Below, in pieces: positions 54,136 to 64,000 of a DNA stretch of 64,000 nucleotides. Positions within the stretch are counted from its first letter, which is position 1. Each line of letters opens with the position of its first letter. The position numbers were made by a program, and so were the translations under genes. The notes below the pieces were generated by a model. The model saw only the letters and a program-made list of their open reading frames with translations. It was not told where the DNA came from and did not search any database. The DNA comes from Adiantum capillus-veneris (lineage: Eukaryota > Streptophyta > Polypodiopsida > Polypodiales > Pteridaceae). The stretch is taken from contig CM043960.1 in NCBI GenBank assembly GCA_014529385.2, positions 118,738,043 to 118,802,042 on the forward strand. Direction: 5' to 3'.

Positions 54136-56935
54136 ACTAACATCTTTTGGTTTTTTCAGGTGGTTGACTAGACATGGCTTCAACATTAGAAGCATTTGGG
54201 CTCTATCTGACCTATTGGACATCTCGAAGAACGAGACTATTTTCAACCCAGCATAGTTGGGACGTAACTTCAACAAAATAGTTTATTTCTCATGCCCTTC
54301 TTATTCCTTGAGTATTAGAAGGGCAGATTCCTAGCCAACAAAGTATTGTAGCATAACAATGCTGTCAAGGAGAGGGAGGAATGTGCTCGGAGGGTTGTCT
54401 GAGTGGAGACGTGGGAAACACCTACAAAACCCACTAAAGCGAGACAAGAACAAGCACTACATTTAAGAAAGTCGGCCAAGTATCGTAATCTAGAGTATGT
54501 TTAGAGATTGGTAAATTTGGACTTGTCATTTTGAAATTGACTTCGCTAACAGTTTTTTGTTGCAGACTGGGACCCCGAAAGACATAGGAAAGAAATCGTC
54601 CTCAAGTGAGCTAAAGAAAAGATGTGAGTTGCAAACTAGGCTTGCATTAATCTAGTTATTGCCAAATCCGAGGATCCTATCTTAGCAAGAACCATTTTTC
54701 AGTTATAGAGCATGATGGGGTCGGGCCAACTGAAAAAGAGCTCAAAGAATTCTCCCAGTCCTTGGCACAATTAAGAGGGAGATCACCAGATGGTGGCGAG
54801 CGCTGATCTAGGTTTTTGCAAGAACTAATTTGAGAATTTCAATCTATCATTTTTTCAGGCGTATATTGTTAACCAACTACTTTGTTTTGTTGGTTGTGTT
54901 CTTTAGTGTTTGACGAGCAAAATGTATCTATCTCTTTCTTGGATACAAGCATGGAAGAAAATGAGATTGTTGGCTCCATGTTGACATGGATTTAAGGCAA
55001 TGTAGAAAAGGATGACCGTTGTCAGGAGCTTTTTGGAGCAAGGGATTGCGCATATGTGTATACACATGCATGGTGCATCGAATAAAGCATTGCCCATTTT
55101 CCAGAGCCAGGTGGTTACGTGGGGCCCACATGTGTACAGGTAGGACAACATGTACATAGTGCATCGATTTTCACTATCACCAGTACTAGTGTGTTTTTTA
55201 TACAATAATGAGGAGTTGGTAGCGCGTAAAAATTCTCGAGGAAGCTATCCGCAGGACGACGACGTGAGGTAAGCAGATGCGTCAGATGGCATCTAGTGGC
55301 GTCAGGAGGTTGAATGGGGTCAATACTTGCACGTGGAGAAGTAAGGGCACAACGTGGATGTTTTCTTGTGATAATTATGCAAAAAGATCATCATGAGGAC
55401 CACTTTTTGGGACCACTTCACTTGGTGGCGGGATACATTATTGAAAAAAGTCGAGTGCCAGGTGTGCGTATGGATGCAGCAGGGTGGCAACTATGCACTG
55501 CGAGGTCAGTTATTGGCCTGTTCGGGGTTCGTTTGAGGTCATCTAAAAGGCCAAGGGTGCCCAAGTAAAAAAGCTAAGTGCGGGAACTGAAAAAACAGAG
55601 AGAAGACCAGAAAAAACGTGGAGAGAAGAGAAGGAACAGCCTCAACTGTGTTTTTGCTGTTTTTGGAGCCTGTTTTGGCCGTAAACTGCTCATCCGAGGT
55701 CGGATTTGAGCACTTTGACATTGTAGACTGAGGTTTTGGGCCGTTCCGGACGTGATGGCGCTGTCCATTTTGCCAAATTCCTCACTATTTTTCTGCTATT
55801 TTGGCTGAGCGAAGCCTCTTCTCAAGTTTGTGATTGTATCTGGCATATTTCATAAATACTGTGTGAGCTATTTTCCCCATTGGTGTTGGCCCGAGCTCAA
55901 TTGTATCTAAACATCAGAAATTCTCCTCTTTTGAGCTGAGTTTTTGTGTGTGTGTGTGTGTGTGTGTGTCTCTCTGTGTGGAGTGGGTAAACAGACAATC
56001 TCTCTCCTCTCACTCCATCGGTGTGTTCCCTGTCTCGGCCAGGTGGATTGTGTAAGCCGAGTGGTGCCCCATAGTGTGTGTGTATATCCTTCCAAGAGTG
56101 TGTGTCGGGTCATTAAAGAGGCGTTCTGTGTGTTTCCATCCTGCTCACACCGTGTGTATGTCCGAGATAGGGTTTGGGTGGCTGCTTCGGTGTCCCTTCA
56201 ATCATGCTTCTGACTCCAAATTGCCCTGTGGATGGTATACCTTCCTCATCTGCACATGAATGGAATGACATGGACGTTTGTCATTTTGGAAAAGTTGCAC
56301 GTTTGAGTTTTTTGATAGCAGATGACATTGGCATATTTGTTGTTGTTTGCATACCTAGCTAACATCGAATGGTACATGATGTTGCAGCAGCCAGGCTTGG
56401 AGCTAGCATACGCCACAATCATAGTTTGCAAGATATCAATATTATGCAAGGATGATAATATGATCATAAGATCACTTCTTCTTACCGTTTTCAAGAAAAA
56501 CCAAGTCCCAATTGCTGAAGTACTGAAACCAGATGAGGACACATGGCTAGATACAATCCAAGAGGGTGAATGGACCATGCAAGAAGATGGAACACCATTG
56601 AGAGGTACATCTATTTCTGTGCAGGGTGATTACTTTTTCTGTGTAGGGTCATTGATAACTCTAGTTTTCTCCTGATATCACAAGTCCTCTTGTTGCAAGA
56701 GGAATGGAACGTGGACATTGCTATCTGAATCAAATATTGAACATGTACACCAAAAAGGGAGATGTGGTAGTGCAATATAGAGGAGATACATGTGTTCTTG
56801 GTCTGCTTGGTAGCCACATGGGAAGATACTTCAAGATCTTAAAGACTAGTGAAGCATTTTTGGACGAGCTTCCTAAAACTATGAAAGAACAGGCAGCACG
56901 GCTAAGAAAAGGAAAAGCATTAGAACAATGATTTT
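54136..56935 (+). pseudogene. Exon-like remnants, 3' part of the split gene; possible methyltransferase end
   Basis: Plus-strand open stretches follow acceptor-like sites: 'TTTTTTCAG' before about 54160 ('WLTRHGFNIRSIWALSDLLD'), 'TTTTTTGTTGCAG' before 54570 ('DWDPERHRKEIVLK'), 'GTTGCAG' before 56390 ('LELAYATIIVCKISILCKDD', 'VLKPDEDTWLDTIQEGEW'), and a last stretch about 56678-56931 ('MERGHCYLNQILNMYTKKGD', 'VLGLLGSHMGRYFKILKTSE', ending 'RLRKGKALEQ'). The pattern '..ILNMYTKKGDVVV......VLGL.GSHMGRY..IL' resembles motif I of beta-class N4/N6 DNA methyltransferases, but the F-x-G-x-G core is not preserved. The intervening 54.6-56.4 kb holds no other feature except a (TG)n at 55946-55969. Confidence 0.35.
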
Positions 56936-56939
56936 GGGA

Positions 56940-57639
56940 TACGGACGAACACTAGTTGACTACAATTATATTTGAGATGTACAATTTGAAAAGTTGTAAC
57001 ACTACAAGAGGTTATGTGCACTTGTGATTCTTCTACTCCCCGACGTCACTACCACCGTCGCTAAGAGCATCGTTATGGGAATGTCGCTAAATAGTGATGC
57101 ATATAGCGATGCCTATAGCGATGTTGCAGAACCTTATATAGAGATGCTTATAGCGACGCCCGAAAGTAAAAAATTTTGGGTGGCAGAGGATTGAATGCCC
57201 TACCACCCATCAACCATATTGAATGTTTCAAGAATAAAGTATACCTAAATGAATCCAAGATAAGCACAGATTCACCTTTGAAAGAAAGTGCAAGGTATAG
57301 ACCCAAAGTAGTCATCCACAAGAAAATATAACCATTAACTCCATCATGCATAGTATTGTTTATAGAATAAAGATACAAAACTGACAAAAGTAATTCGACA
57401 AAAGTGAATTGATGAAAGTAAACCAATGACAAAATTATACACATCATAGGCAAAATCACATGATTGTTAAGCTTTGCAAATGTAATTGTTACACCACAAT
57501 TGTCATTGATTTAAGAAAATACATCGTTTTTCAATAGTTACAAAAAGCATGTATACACACCATCTCATTATACATGATATCACAAAAGAAAACTAGTGCT
57601 ATCTGGCTACAGCTACACTAACTTCATTTAATGAGACGT
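56940..57639. repeat. AGCGATGC-type short repeats, otherwise empty
   Basis: From 57040 to 57170 the words GTCGCTA, AGCGATGC and TATAGCGATG recur about six times in direct orientation ('GCATATAGCGATGCCTATAG'). It may be a terminal or subterminal repeat region of a DNA transposon, but I see no matching inverted partner. The rest is AT-rich without ORFs of note. Confidence 0.4.
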
Positions 57640-58754
57640 TGTCGGAGTGTGCGGTTCTCTAAGATCGATTAGTAAAGCACCGAGCCTATGGCTGTATAGA
57701 CAGGAGCTTAGCAAGCACTCAAACCAAGGGAACAAGTGTAGATACGGTCTTTTTTTAGTGCTGATAAGAAGATCTAGTGATTCCTAGAGAGAAATTGCGG
57801 AAGAAAACCATGACTTAGAACACAAATAATGGCTATAATAAAAGTAAGGCAAGATATCAACACATAATCAAGGTTGGAAACCAGTATATGCTTCCAATAA
57901 TTTGATAACGGAAAACCCTATTGTAAATCGGTTGCATATTCCATTGTTGGTATGCCTATTGATTTGCAAACCCCTAATCAAAAATCCCACAAGTTGGAAG
58001 CAATCTCCAATTGTCCGGCACAATTCCCACCCTTCACGACTCTTCTGCCCTTAATGCCCAAGATTTCCACGAAAACAGCTATAAAAACTAGCCCACTTAT
58101 TATGGCCTTGCTCACTAATCCCCTTTTATGCTCTTGATGCCCTTCAGATTCTCCATAATCCTCCATGGATTCCCTTTAAAGCTAACTTTAATCCACCTTA
58201 GATTATTTATATTGCCCTCTCTTGTCAACTTTCCCCCTTATCTCTTCTTTGGTTCCTCTTTACCTGCTTATTCCTCGTGAGGCCGAACATAAGGGAGATA
58301 TGGAAGCTTGAGGATGTGCCCGTGAGACAAGCCAAAAACCTAGTAGATTTATTTGCTATGGAGCTTTTTCCTTCTTACAAGAGTTTGATAGAGCTTTTAC
58401 AGGTGATGACTATGAGAGAAAAGAGCTTAGGATTTCAGCTATGGCAGTGAGATGAAGATAGAAGAGCATTTGTAAACCTAGAGTGAGCTTCAGAGATATG
58501 GCTATGAAGGTCTCTCAGGCCGGAGAGAGCTTTCAGATGATATGGCTCCCCAAGGGCTCTGAGGCAAGAGAGAGCTTTGAGATGATATCAAGTGACCCCC
58601 CTTCCTGCATGTCGACTGCACTTTCTAATTATGTCCCCAAAAAAAATATCTTGCCTCCTCCTACCACTAGCGATGTTGGTAGTAGTCGGCATGGGAATCA
58701 CTTTGATGATGTGGCAACTCAGACTGCTAAGCTCCACCAAATTGGCTAAAAACA
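57640..58754 (-). repeat. Element D LTR, left copy
   Basis: Direct repeat of 61902-63026. It contains matching blocks such as 'AGATACGGTCTTT', 'CCAATTGTCCGGCACAATTCC' (trimmed) and 'GGCTCCCCAAGGGCTCTGAGGC'. The ORFs within it (57952-58137 and 57978-58166) recur in the other copy and are not supported as genes. Confidence 0.85.
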
Positions 58755-58880
58755 GTATGGAATAGGGCGCCATGCATGAGTGGTTAATCTTTGTTTCTTT
58801 GGCATTGTCATTTAAGCAGTACAACGCTCCTTGCTAACTTCTCTCCACCTTCCCTGTGGGCCGTTCACTGCCCTGCACCT

Positions 58881-58881
<1 letters not shown>

Positions 58882-58917
<36 letters not shown>
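58882..58917. repeat. Poly-C tract of 36 bases
   Basis: An uninterrupted run of C from 58882 to 58917, just inside the left LTR of element D. On the complement this is G36, able in principle to form G-quadruplex structures. The length in the assembly may be unreliable. Confidence 0.85.
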
Positions 58918-60250
58918 TTCCAGTTCCCATCAAAGGACACCACATTTGGCATACATGTTAGCCAAGGCATTGTCTAGCCCATCTTATTTCTCCAATATGA
59001 CGACCAAAGCACTACACAACATCTTCGCAATCCGTGATCAACAATCTCATTGTCATTTATCTCACCCATCTCAATGTCTTGTGAGGCCACTCACCTTAAG
59101 ATGCAATTAGAAGTGATTGTATTTTGAGAGATGCCAGTTCAGAGCTTCTTGTTCGCCCATGGTCAGCATAGCGCACAATCAATGCTCGTCAAGCACGTTT
59201 GTGCCTTCCGAAGCATACCATATTTGACATAATTATTAATCAAACATTGCCAAAAACGACATTATTTTCCAGAATTCCTTGACCATATCATCAATTAATG
59301 CATTCCAAGTGATGAAAATCTTGAGGGAAGCCCGTCAAGAATTGTCGGAGCTTTCAGCATATAGTTGAACCCCAAACACTACCAGGCATAGCATTGAGTG
59401 TACATATCAATGAAAGCATTGCAAAGCACCACTAGATTTTGACTAAAGTATTGTCGAGGACAAGCTTAACTACATCCACTGTGATTTCCCCTCCTCATGG
59501 ATGTCTAAGGCTGCATAGAAAATTGAATCGGCAATAACTTTAGCATTGAATGTCTGATTTAAGCATAGTAAATCACATACTCTAACCCGTGCTAGATACT
59601 ATCATCGCAACCCCTGTCAAGTTGAAATAGACCACTCAAGTATGTATCTCAACCCCGACCTAAAGAAAGCGGATCAGACCCCTGGTAGCAACCTCATTTG
59701 ATAACCTCAAAACCACAGTTAGAATACTTTCCAATCATATTCTAATGTCATAGCAGAATCTGGTCTAAATCATCAATTTGGCAAAACCTTGTAAATGCAG
59801 AAAAATCCTTCTCTTTCACCCCGTGCCCACAAAGCGGCACGACATCCACCTCCTCTAAACCTGCACATCCTCCGGTATGTGCCAATCTTCATTTAACTTT
59901 GAAGCATAGACTTGTAAACACATAACTACTACCACACTGTGTGCATGCTTTGTAAAAATGTCCAACCTGTGGCTTCATTAGAATATACCCCCCTCCAGGA
60001 TCTAGGGAAAACATCAGAATTTCCCACTAGTAGAACATAAGTATGAATTGACCCATAAATCATAATGAACACCACCTGGATCATATGACATAAAATTCAA
60101 CCATGAACATATCTAGCTCCACCCGGATCAAATGGAATACCCATCAATTGGCTTGCACCATGCATAGAAACCGCCCTGCCTGGATTAAAAACTAGCTGAA
60201 ATTACCCTATATCATAGGGTAACACCAAATCCCATAAGCATTAGGCATCA

Positions 60251-60688
60251 TTAGATACTGCCATATCCCTGAGCAGCTTGCTCTGCCAATGGTTGATCAT
60301 CGATTACAGGTAGGAGCATTGGTAATGCAGCTTCATCCCTTTGAGCAATAAAATTTTGGTCGTGCTCATCTAAGTTTGTGAGTGCCCTAGAAAAACTTTC
60401 TTCATGTGGTTCCCAAGAATCAAGAAAAGATTCCGTTTTTGGTACATACCCAAAATCTAGTAGAACCTCATCCAACAATTGCATAAGGTCCTCATCAGTT
60501 ACATATGGATAAACTTGCTTATGCACAAAACCAGATTTCTCAGTACCCTTAGTATCCATAGCTGAGAATCCTTCCAAAGCTTCATCCAATAAACACATAA
60601 GCTCTGGGTCCACCGCTTCAGAAGAATTCTCTACCTTGCACATCTTAGGTAGCAAATTAGTCTTTTCACATATGGGCATGCACAACAC
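60251..60688 (-). CDS. Element D acidic ORF with an internal repeat
   Basis: A 145-residue frame. It carries two copies of a short motif, 'PELMCLLDEALEGFSAMD' and 'EDLMQLLDEVLLDFGYVP', about 38 residues apart, and is rich in Glu/Asp. No known domain is recognised. It may be part of a gag-like protein of element D or a carried host fragment. Confidence 0.4.
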   Translation of the reverse strand: MLCMPICEKTNLLPKMCKVENSSEAVDPELMCLLDEALEGFSAMDTKGTEKSGFVHKQVYPYVTDEDLMQLLDEVLLDFGYVPKTESFLDSWEPHEESFSRALTNLDEHDQNFIAQRDEAALPMLLPVIDDQPLAEQAAQGYGSI

Positions 60689-60868
60689 TAGCCATACCTG
60701 TTATAGACTGATCTTGAATCTCTCTTCCTTATCCAAGTACTTTTGAACTTCTGTCGCACAAAGCTCAGTATGCTCATGGAAAAGCATCCACCGCCCAATC
60801 CATATCATCATCACAATGATCCCAATCATAGGCAACACCAAGAGATTGCACTTGATCATGCACCCCCT

Positions 60869-61084
60869 CTAAACAAGAACCATCAAATTGGAAATGAATC
60901 GCCACATTGTCCCCTCTGTATCACCAAAGCTTGATAAAGAAGGTGTATGCACCCCCTCTAAATCATCACCTTGTGGATCTTCAAACACATTTGCTTGAAC
61001 ATTCAGGCCCTCAGAATCTAGTGTATCCAAACCCTTTAGATGCTCACACACAACTACACCCTGTGATCCCTCATGTGTAGACAA
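60869..61084 (-). CDS. Element D short acidic ORF
   Basis: A 71-residue frame opening on TTG: 'EHLKGLDTLDSEGLNVQANV', 'EDPQGDDLEGVHTPSLSSFG'. Polar and acidic, with no domain recognised. It lies between the other minus-strand ORFs of element D and could be one piece of a longer broken ORF. Confidence 0.25.
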   Translation of the reverse strand: MSTHEGSQGVVVCEHLKGLDTLDSEGLNVQANVFEDPQGDDLEGVHTPSLSSFGDTEGTMWRFISNLMVLV

Positions 61085-61203
61085 ACCCTGTGATTCATCA
61101 TGCCTTTCTCGACCCTGTACGCCTTTAGTTCAACTTTCATAATGAAATATACAATCCCCAACTCTTCATAGACTGCCTGAACAACTTCTTCATCGTCTTT
61201 ATC

Positions 61204-61452
61204 CTATAATAGTCTTCCATCTTCAAGCAAACACTCATCAATAGCGGTGTCAAGCTTAGCCTGAATCTCATTACAAACCTCCACATAAATAGGCACATTA
61301 CCACAACCCTCTTCATCTTCGTACATGCTTAGATCCCATTGTTCACGGATGACAGCATCTTTAAACTTGCTCCAGTTATGCAAATGTTGTTGCTGAAGCT
61401 CCTCGATGTGCTCAATAAAATTTGGAATCACAAACTTGTCGAACTTTAGCAT
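61204..61452 (-). CDS. Element D ORF, second of an overlapping pair
   Basis: An 82-residue frame from ATG: 'FIEHIEELQQQHLHNWSKFK' then 'EEGCGNVPIYVEVCNEIQAK'. Its ATG overlaps the stop of the upstream frame in ATGCTAA, just after an A-run. This could be a frameshift mutation in one ORF or a translational coupling point. No known domain is recognised. Confidence 0.4.
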   Translation of the reverse strand: MLKFDKFVIPNFIEHIEELQQQHLHNWSKFKDAVIREQWDLSMYEDEEGCGNVPIYVEVCNEIQAKLDTAIDECLLEDGRLL

Positions 61453-61772
61453 CGGTTCTTTTTTTGCAACCCATGCAGCTCTAGTTCCTCTTCATAGCAC
61501 TGCAAGTAACTTGCAGGATCATAGCCATCAAAAATTCCTTGCTGATAAAAAACTGAGCATTTGGCATTTTCAAGTGCTAATTGCTCCAACATCTCCCACT
61601 TCCAGCTTTCTGACTCTTTAAATTCCCTTTTTGCTATTGCTGACTTTGACACTCGAAATTCTTTGGTATTTTTCTGCTCTTGAAAGCCACCTAGTTCACC
61701 TTTTGCAGACTGCTGCAAGTCCCAGTTCTTGATTTTCAAACCGGTACCCAAATTATGGTTCATAAACTGCAC
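61446..61772 (-). CDS. Element D ORF, first of an overlapping pair
   Basis: A 108-residue frame, opening on GTG with ATG three codons in. It includes 'SKSAIAKREFKESESWKWEM' and 'YDPASYLQCYEEELELHGLQ'. Charged and probably helical. It starts about 130 bp inside the presumed 5' LTR of element D, where gag would begin. It is not recognisable as a standard gag. Confidence 0.4.
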   Translation of the reverse strand: MQFMNHNLGTGLKIKNWDLQQSAKGELGGFQEQKNTKEFRVSKSAIAKREFKESESWKWEMLEQLALENAKCSVFYQQGIFDGYDPASYLQCYEEELELHGLQKKNRC

Positions 61773-61901
61773 TTGATATGAATACTATTGCTGCAAAACA
61801 GCAACCATTAGCCCTATAATTTGCTGCATCTTTTTCCCTTAGCTTATCGCCATGTTTGTCTCTGTCTACCCCAACTAGTTTCTCGTAGGGTTCACCAAAT
61901 T

Positions 61902-63026
61902 TGTCCGAGTGCGCGGTTCTCCAAGATCGATCGGGAAAGCACCAGGCCTCTGGCTGTAGACATGAGCTTAGAAAGCACTCAAGCCAAGGTAACAAGTGTA
62001 GATACGGTCTTTCTTTTTAGTGCTAATAAGAATATCTAGTGATTCTTAGAGAGAAATAGGGGAAGAAAACCATGACTTAGAACACAAATAATGGCTATAA
62101 TAAAAGCAAGACAAGATATCAACACATAATCAAGGCTGACAACCAGTATATGCTTCCAATAATTTTAAAATTGGAAACCCTATTACAAATCGGTTGCATA
62201 CGCCATTGTTGGTATGCCTGTTGATTTGCAAACCCCTAATAAAAAATCCCTCAAGTTGGAAGCAATCTCCAATTGTCCGGCACAATTCCCACCCTTCACG
62301 ACTCTTTCGCCCTTCAATGCCCAAGATTTTCACAAAAATAGCTGTAAAAACTAGCCCACTTATTATGGCCTTGCTCGCTAATCCCCTTTTATGCTCTTGA
62401 TTCCCTTCAGATACTCCATAATCCTCCATGGATGGCCTTTAATGCTAAGCTTAATCCGCCTTAAATTATTTATATTGCCCACTCCTGTAGACTTTCCCCC
62501 TTATCTCTTCTTTGGTTCCTCTTTACCTGCTTATTCCTCGAGAGGCCTAACATGAGGGAGATATGGATGCTTGAGGGTGTGCCCCTGAGATAATCCAAAA
62601 ACTTAGTAGATATATCTGCTATGGAGCTTTTTCCTTCTTACAAGAGTTTGATAGAGATTTTACAGGTGATGACTATGAGAGAAAAGAGCTTAGGATTTCG
62701 GCTATGGTGGTGAGATGAAGATAGCAGAGCATTTGTAAACCTTTATCTTTTAGAGTGAGCTTCAGAGATATGGCTATGAGGGCCTCTCGCGCGAGAGAGA
62801 TCAGCTTTCAGATGATATGGCTCCCCAAGGGCTCTGAGGCATGAGAGATCTTTGAGATGATATCAAGTGACCCCCTTTTTGCATGTCAACTGCAATTTCT
62901 AATTATGTCCCAAAAGAAATATATCACCTCCTCCTACCACTAGCGATGTTGCTAGTGGTCAGCATGGGAATCACTGTGATGACTGGCAACTTGGATTGCT
63001 GAGCTCCACCAAATTGGCTAAAAACG
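61902..63026 (-). repeat. Element D LTR, right copy
   Basis: Direct repeat of 57640-58754 with numerous small differences. An extra 'TTTATCTTT' lies near 62741, and the last two bases are CG instead of CA. It is followed directly by the GACGT duplication. Confidence 0.85.
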
Positions 63027-63031
63027 GACGT

Positions 63032-63480
63032 ATTGACAAATTTACCAAAGTGTGATGCCTAGAGTGAGAATATGTATATATGGGTGTGCAAAATAATTTT
63101 GGCTAATTTTTTTACCAAATAATGTAATTTTTAATAAATTTTCTTTAATTTCTAGCTAATAACGATAAAAATTGATTAAATTACCCAAGAGAGCCGAAAT
63201 TGAGTTTTCAAAACAATCTCCGAGTCAACAAAGCAAGATCTTCAAGCATGCCAACTTTATAAAGATTTGGTACAAATGAAAATTTTGGACGAATTTCGAC
63301 AAGCCAAATTCAAAAAATCAAGAGAAAACAATGCTTGGATGTCCAAATGATGAGTCGTTTGATCCGCAAGTGATATAACATGAGAAACCAAGGCAAGGAA
63401 GGTAAGAGTGCAATTGAGGTTTTGGGTAAGTCGGGCACATATACGCAAAATAGGGTAAAACTGACCTCATTTTTATTTGC

Positions 63481-63569
<89 letters not shown>

Positions 63570-64000
63570 CCATCTTTGTGACCTAGAGCATGGGGGTACT
63601 TTTGCTTGCTACTACGGGCACTTAGAGCTACCACTTGGCACCAAATTCAACTAGTAAGATCTCCTAACCTCCCTTGACAAATGCACTTAAGCAACACAAC
63701 ACAAAAGACACCAGACAATTCACATCAGTCAAATCAATTCTATGATTTTAAAAACTATTTGAGGCTAGTAGAGAGGGTAAAATTACTTTAAATCCAAAAA
63801 TATTTGGCCAAAATACTCCTTAAGCCAAGGGATTCCATGGCATACAATCACATGCAAGTTTGGTGGTGAAACATGGATTACAATCAATGTTTCCCAACCT
63901 CCAAATTAAAAACGTTTTCTTCTACGGCATGCCCTAGATAGCGCCTACTCACTTCTGCAAAAATAGTTGAAAAAGTTTCTTCAACATGGATCACGATCCA
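63032..64000. repeat. AT-rich flank with a (GA)n microsatellite
   Basis: A pure (GA)n tract at 63482-63567 (about 86 bp) produces serine/leucine and arginine/glutamate ORFs that are artefacts. No other feature is seen up to the window end. Confidence 0.8.

Larger units (their letters stand above)
57640..63026 (-). mobile_element. Element D: non-autonomous (LARD-like) LTR retrotransposon
   Basis: A perfect 5-bp duplication GACGT (57635-57639 and 63027-63031) brackets two direct repeats of 1,115 and 1,125 bp, TGTCGGAGTG... and TGTCCGAGTG..., the first ending AAAAACA and the second AAAAACG. The 3.1-kb interior has no RT, integrase or protease motif. Its ORFs are on the minus strand, and TTTGGTGAACCC next to the right LTR could be a minus-strand PBS, so I assign minus orientation. 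No clear polypurine tract is seen, so orientation is tentative. Confidence 0.85.

Noticed and set aside
57640..63026. Element D as a DNA transposon
   Set aside because: The long terminal repeats are direct, not inverted, and the duplication is 5 bp with TG...CA ends, as in LTR elements.

Overview
This is eukaryotic nuclear DNA, almost certainly from a land plant with a large, repeat-rich genome. The window is AT-rich. It carries LTR retrotransposons of plant Ty3/gypsy (Tat-like, with dual RNase H) and Ty1/copia type, long (GA)n microsatellites, a tRNA-derived SINE-like unit, a MITE, and one GC-rich plant-type SKP1 gene. Nothing seen points to bacterial, organellar or viral origin. The sequence alone does not fix the species.

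Layout. 1-5.4 kb: degenerate repeats and microsatellites. 5.4-5.66 kb: a tRNA-Leu-like unit between two perfect palindromes. 5.86-6.45 kb (-): an uninterrupted SKP1-like gene, the best host-gene candidate. 6.5-19 kb: decayed material, comprising a possible two-exon ORF (-), a diverged LTR, a 60-bp tandem repeat, a degenerate tandem repeat holding a 247-bp MITE, a protein-kinase pseudogene (+) and a tandemly duplicated SWIM zinc-finger fragment (-). 19.2-20.6 kb and 54.1-56.9 kb: exon-like pieces in the same orientation, apparently one decayed gene split by a retrotransposon.

The centre is a three-element nest. Element A (20595-54130, +, TSD GTTGG) is a Ty3/gypsy element with 0.92-kb LTRs and a PBS, many frameshifts, an extra ORF upstream of gag, a second protease-like stretch after integrase, a further long ORF before the 3' LTR, and two arrays of a ~290-bp repeat centred on a 20-bp palindrome. 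Element C (23213-26024, -, TSD TTCAC) is a copia element lacking gag, protease and most of integrase but with RT and RNase H open; it sits in the 5' leader of A. Element B (38101-50529, -) is a young Tat-like element with 2.7-kb LTRs and a nearly intact gag-pro-pol; it sits inside the 3' ORF of A. B also carries four extra ORFs between its primer-binding site and gag: two tandem paralogous pairs, one pair with an F-box-like start. Excluding B and C, A was about 18.3 kb.

57.64-63.03 kb holds element D, an LTR pair of about 1.1 kb with a perfect TSD (GACGT) around an interior without RT but with acidic ORFs on the minus strand: a non-autonomous, LARD-like element. The last kilobase holds only a microsatellite.

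Relative ages agree with the nesting. The LTRs of A differ at roughly one base in 15-20 over the stretch I compared by eye, whereas those of B and C are nearly identical. Some ORFs below have no ATG at their 5' end, so their ends are frame limits rather than proven starts.
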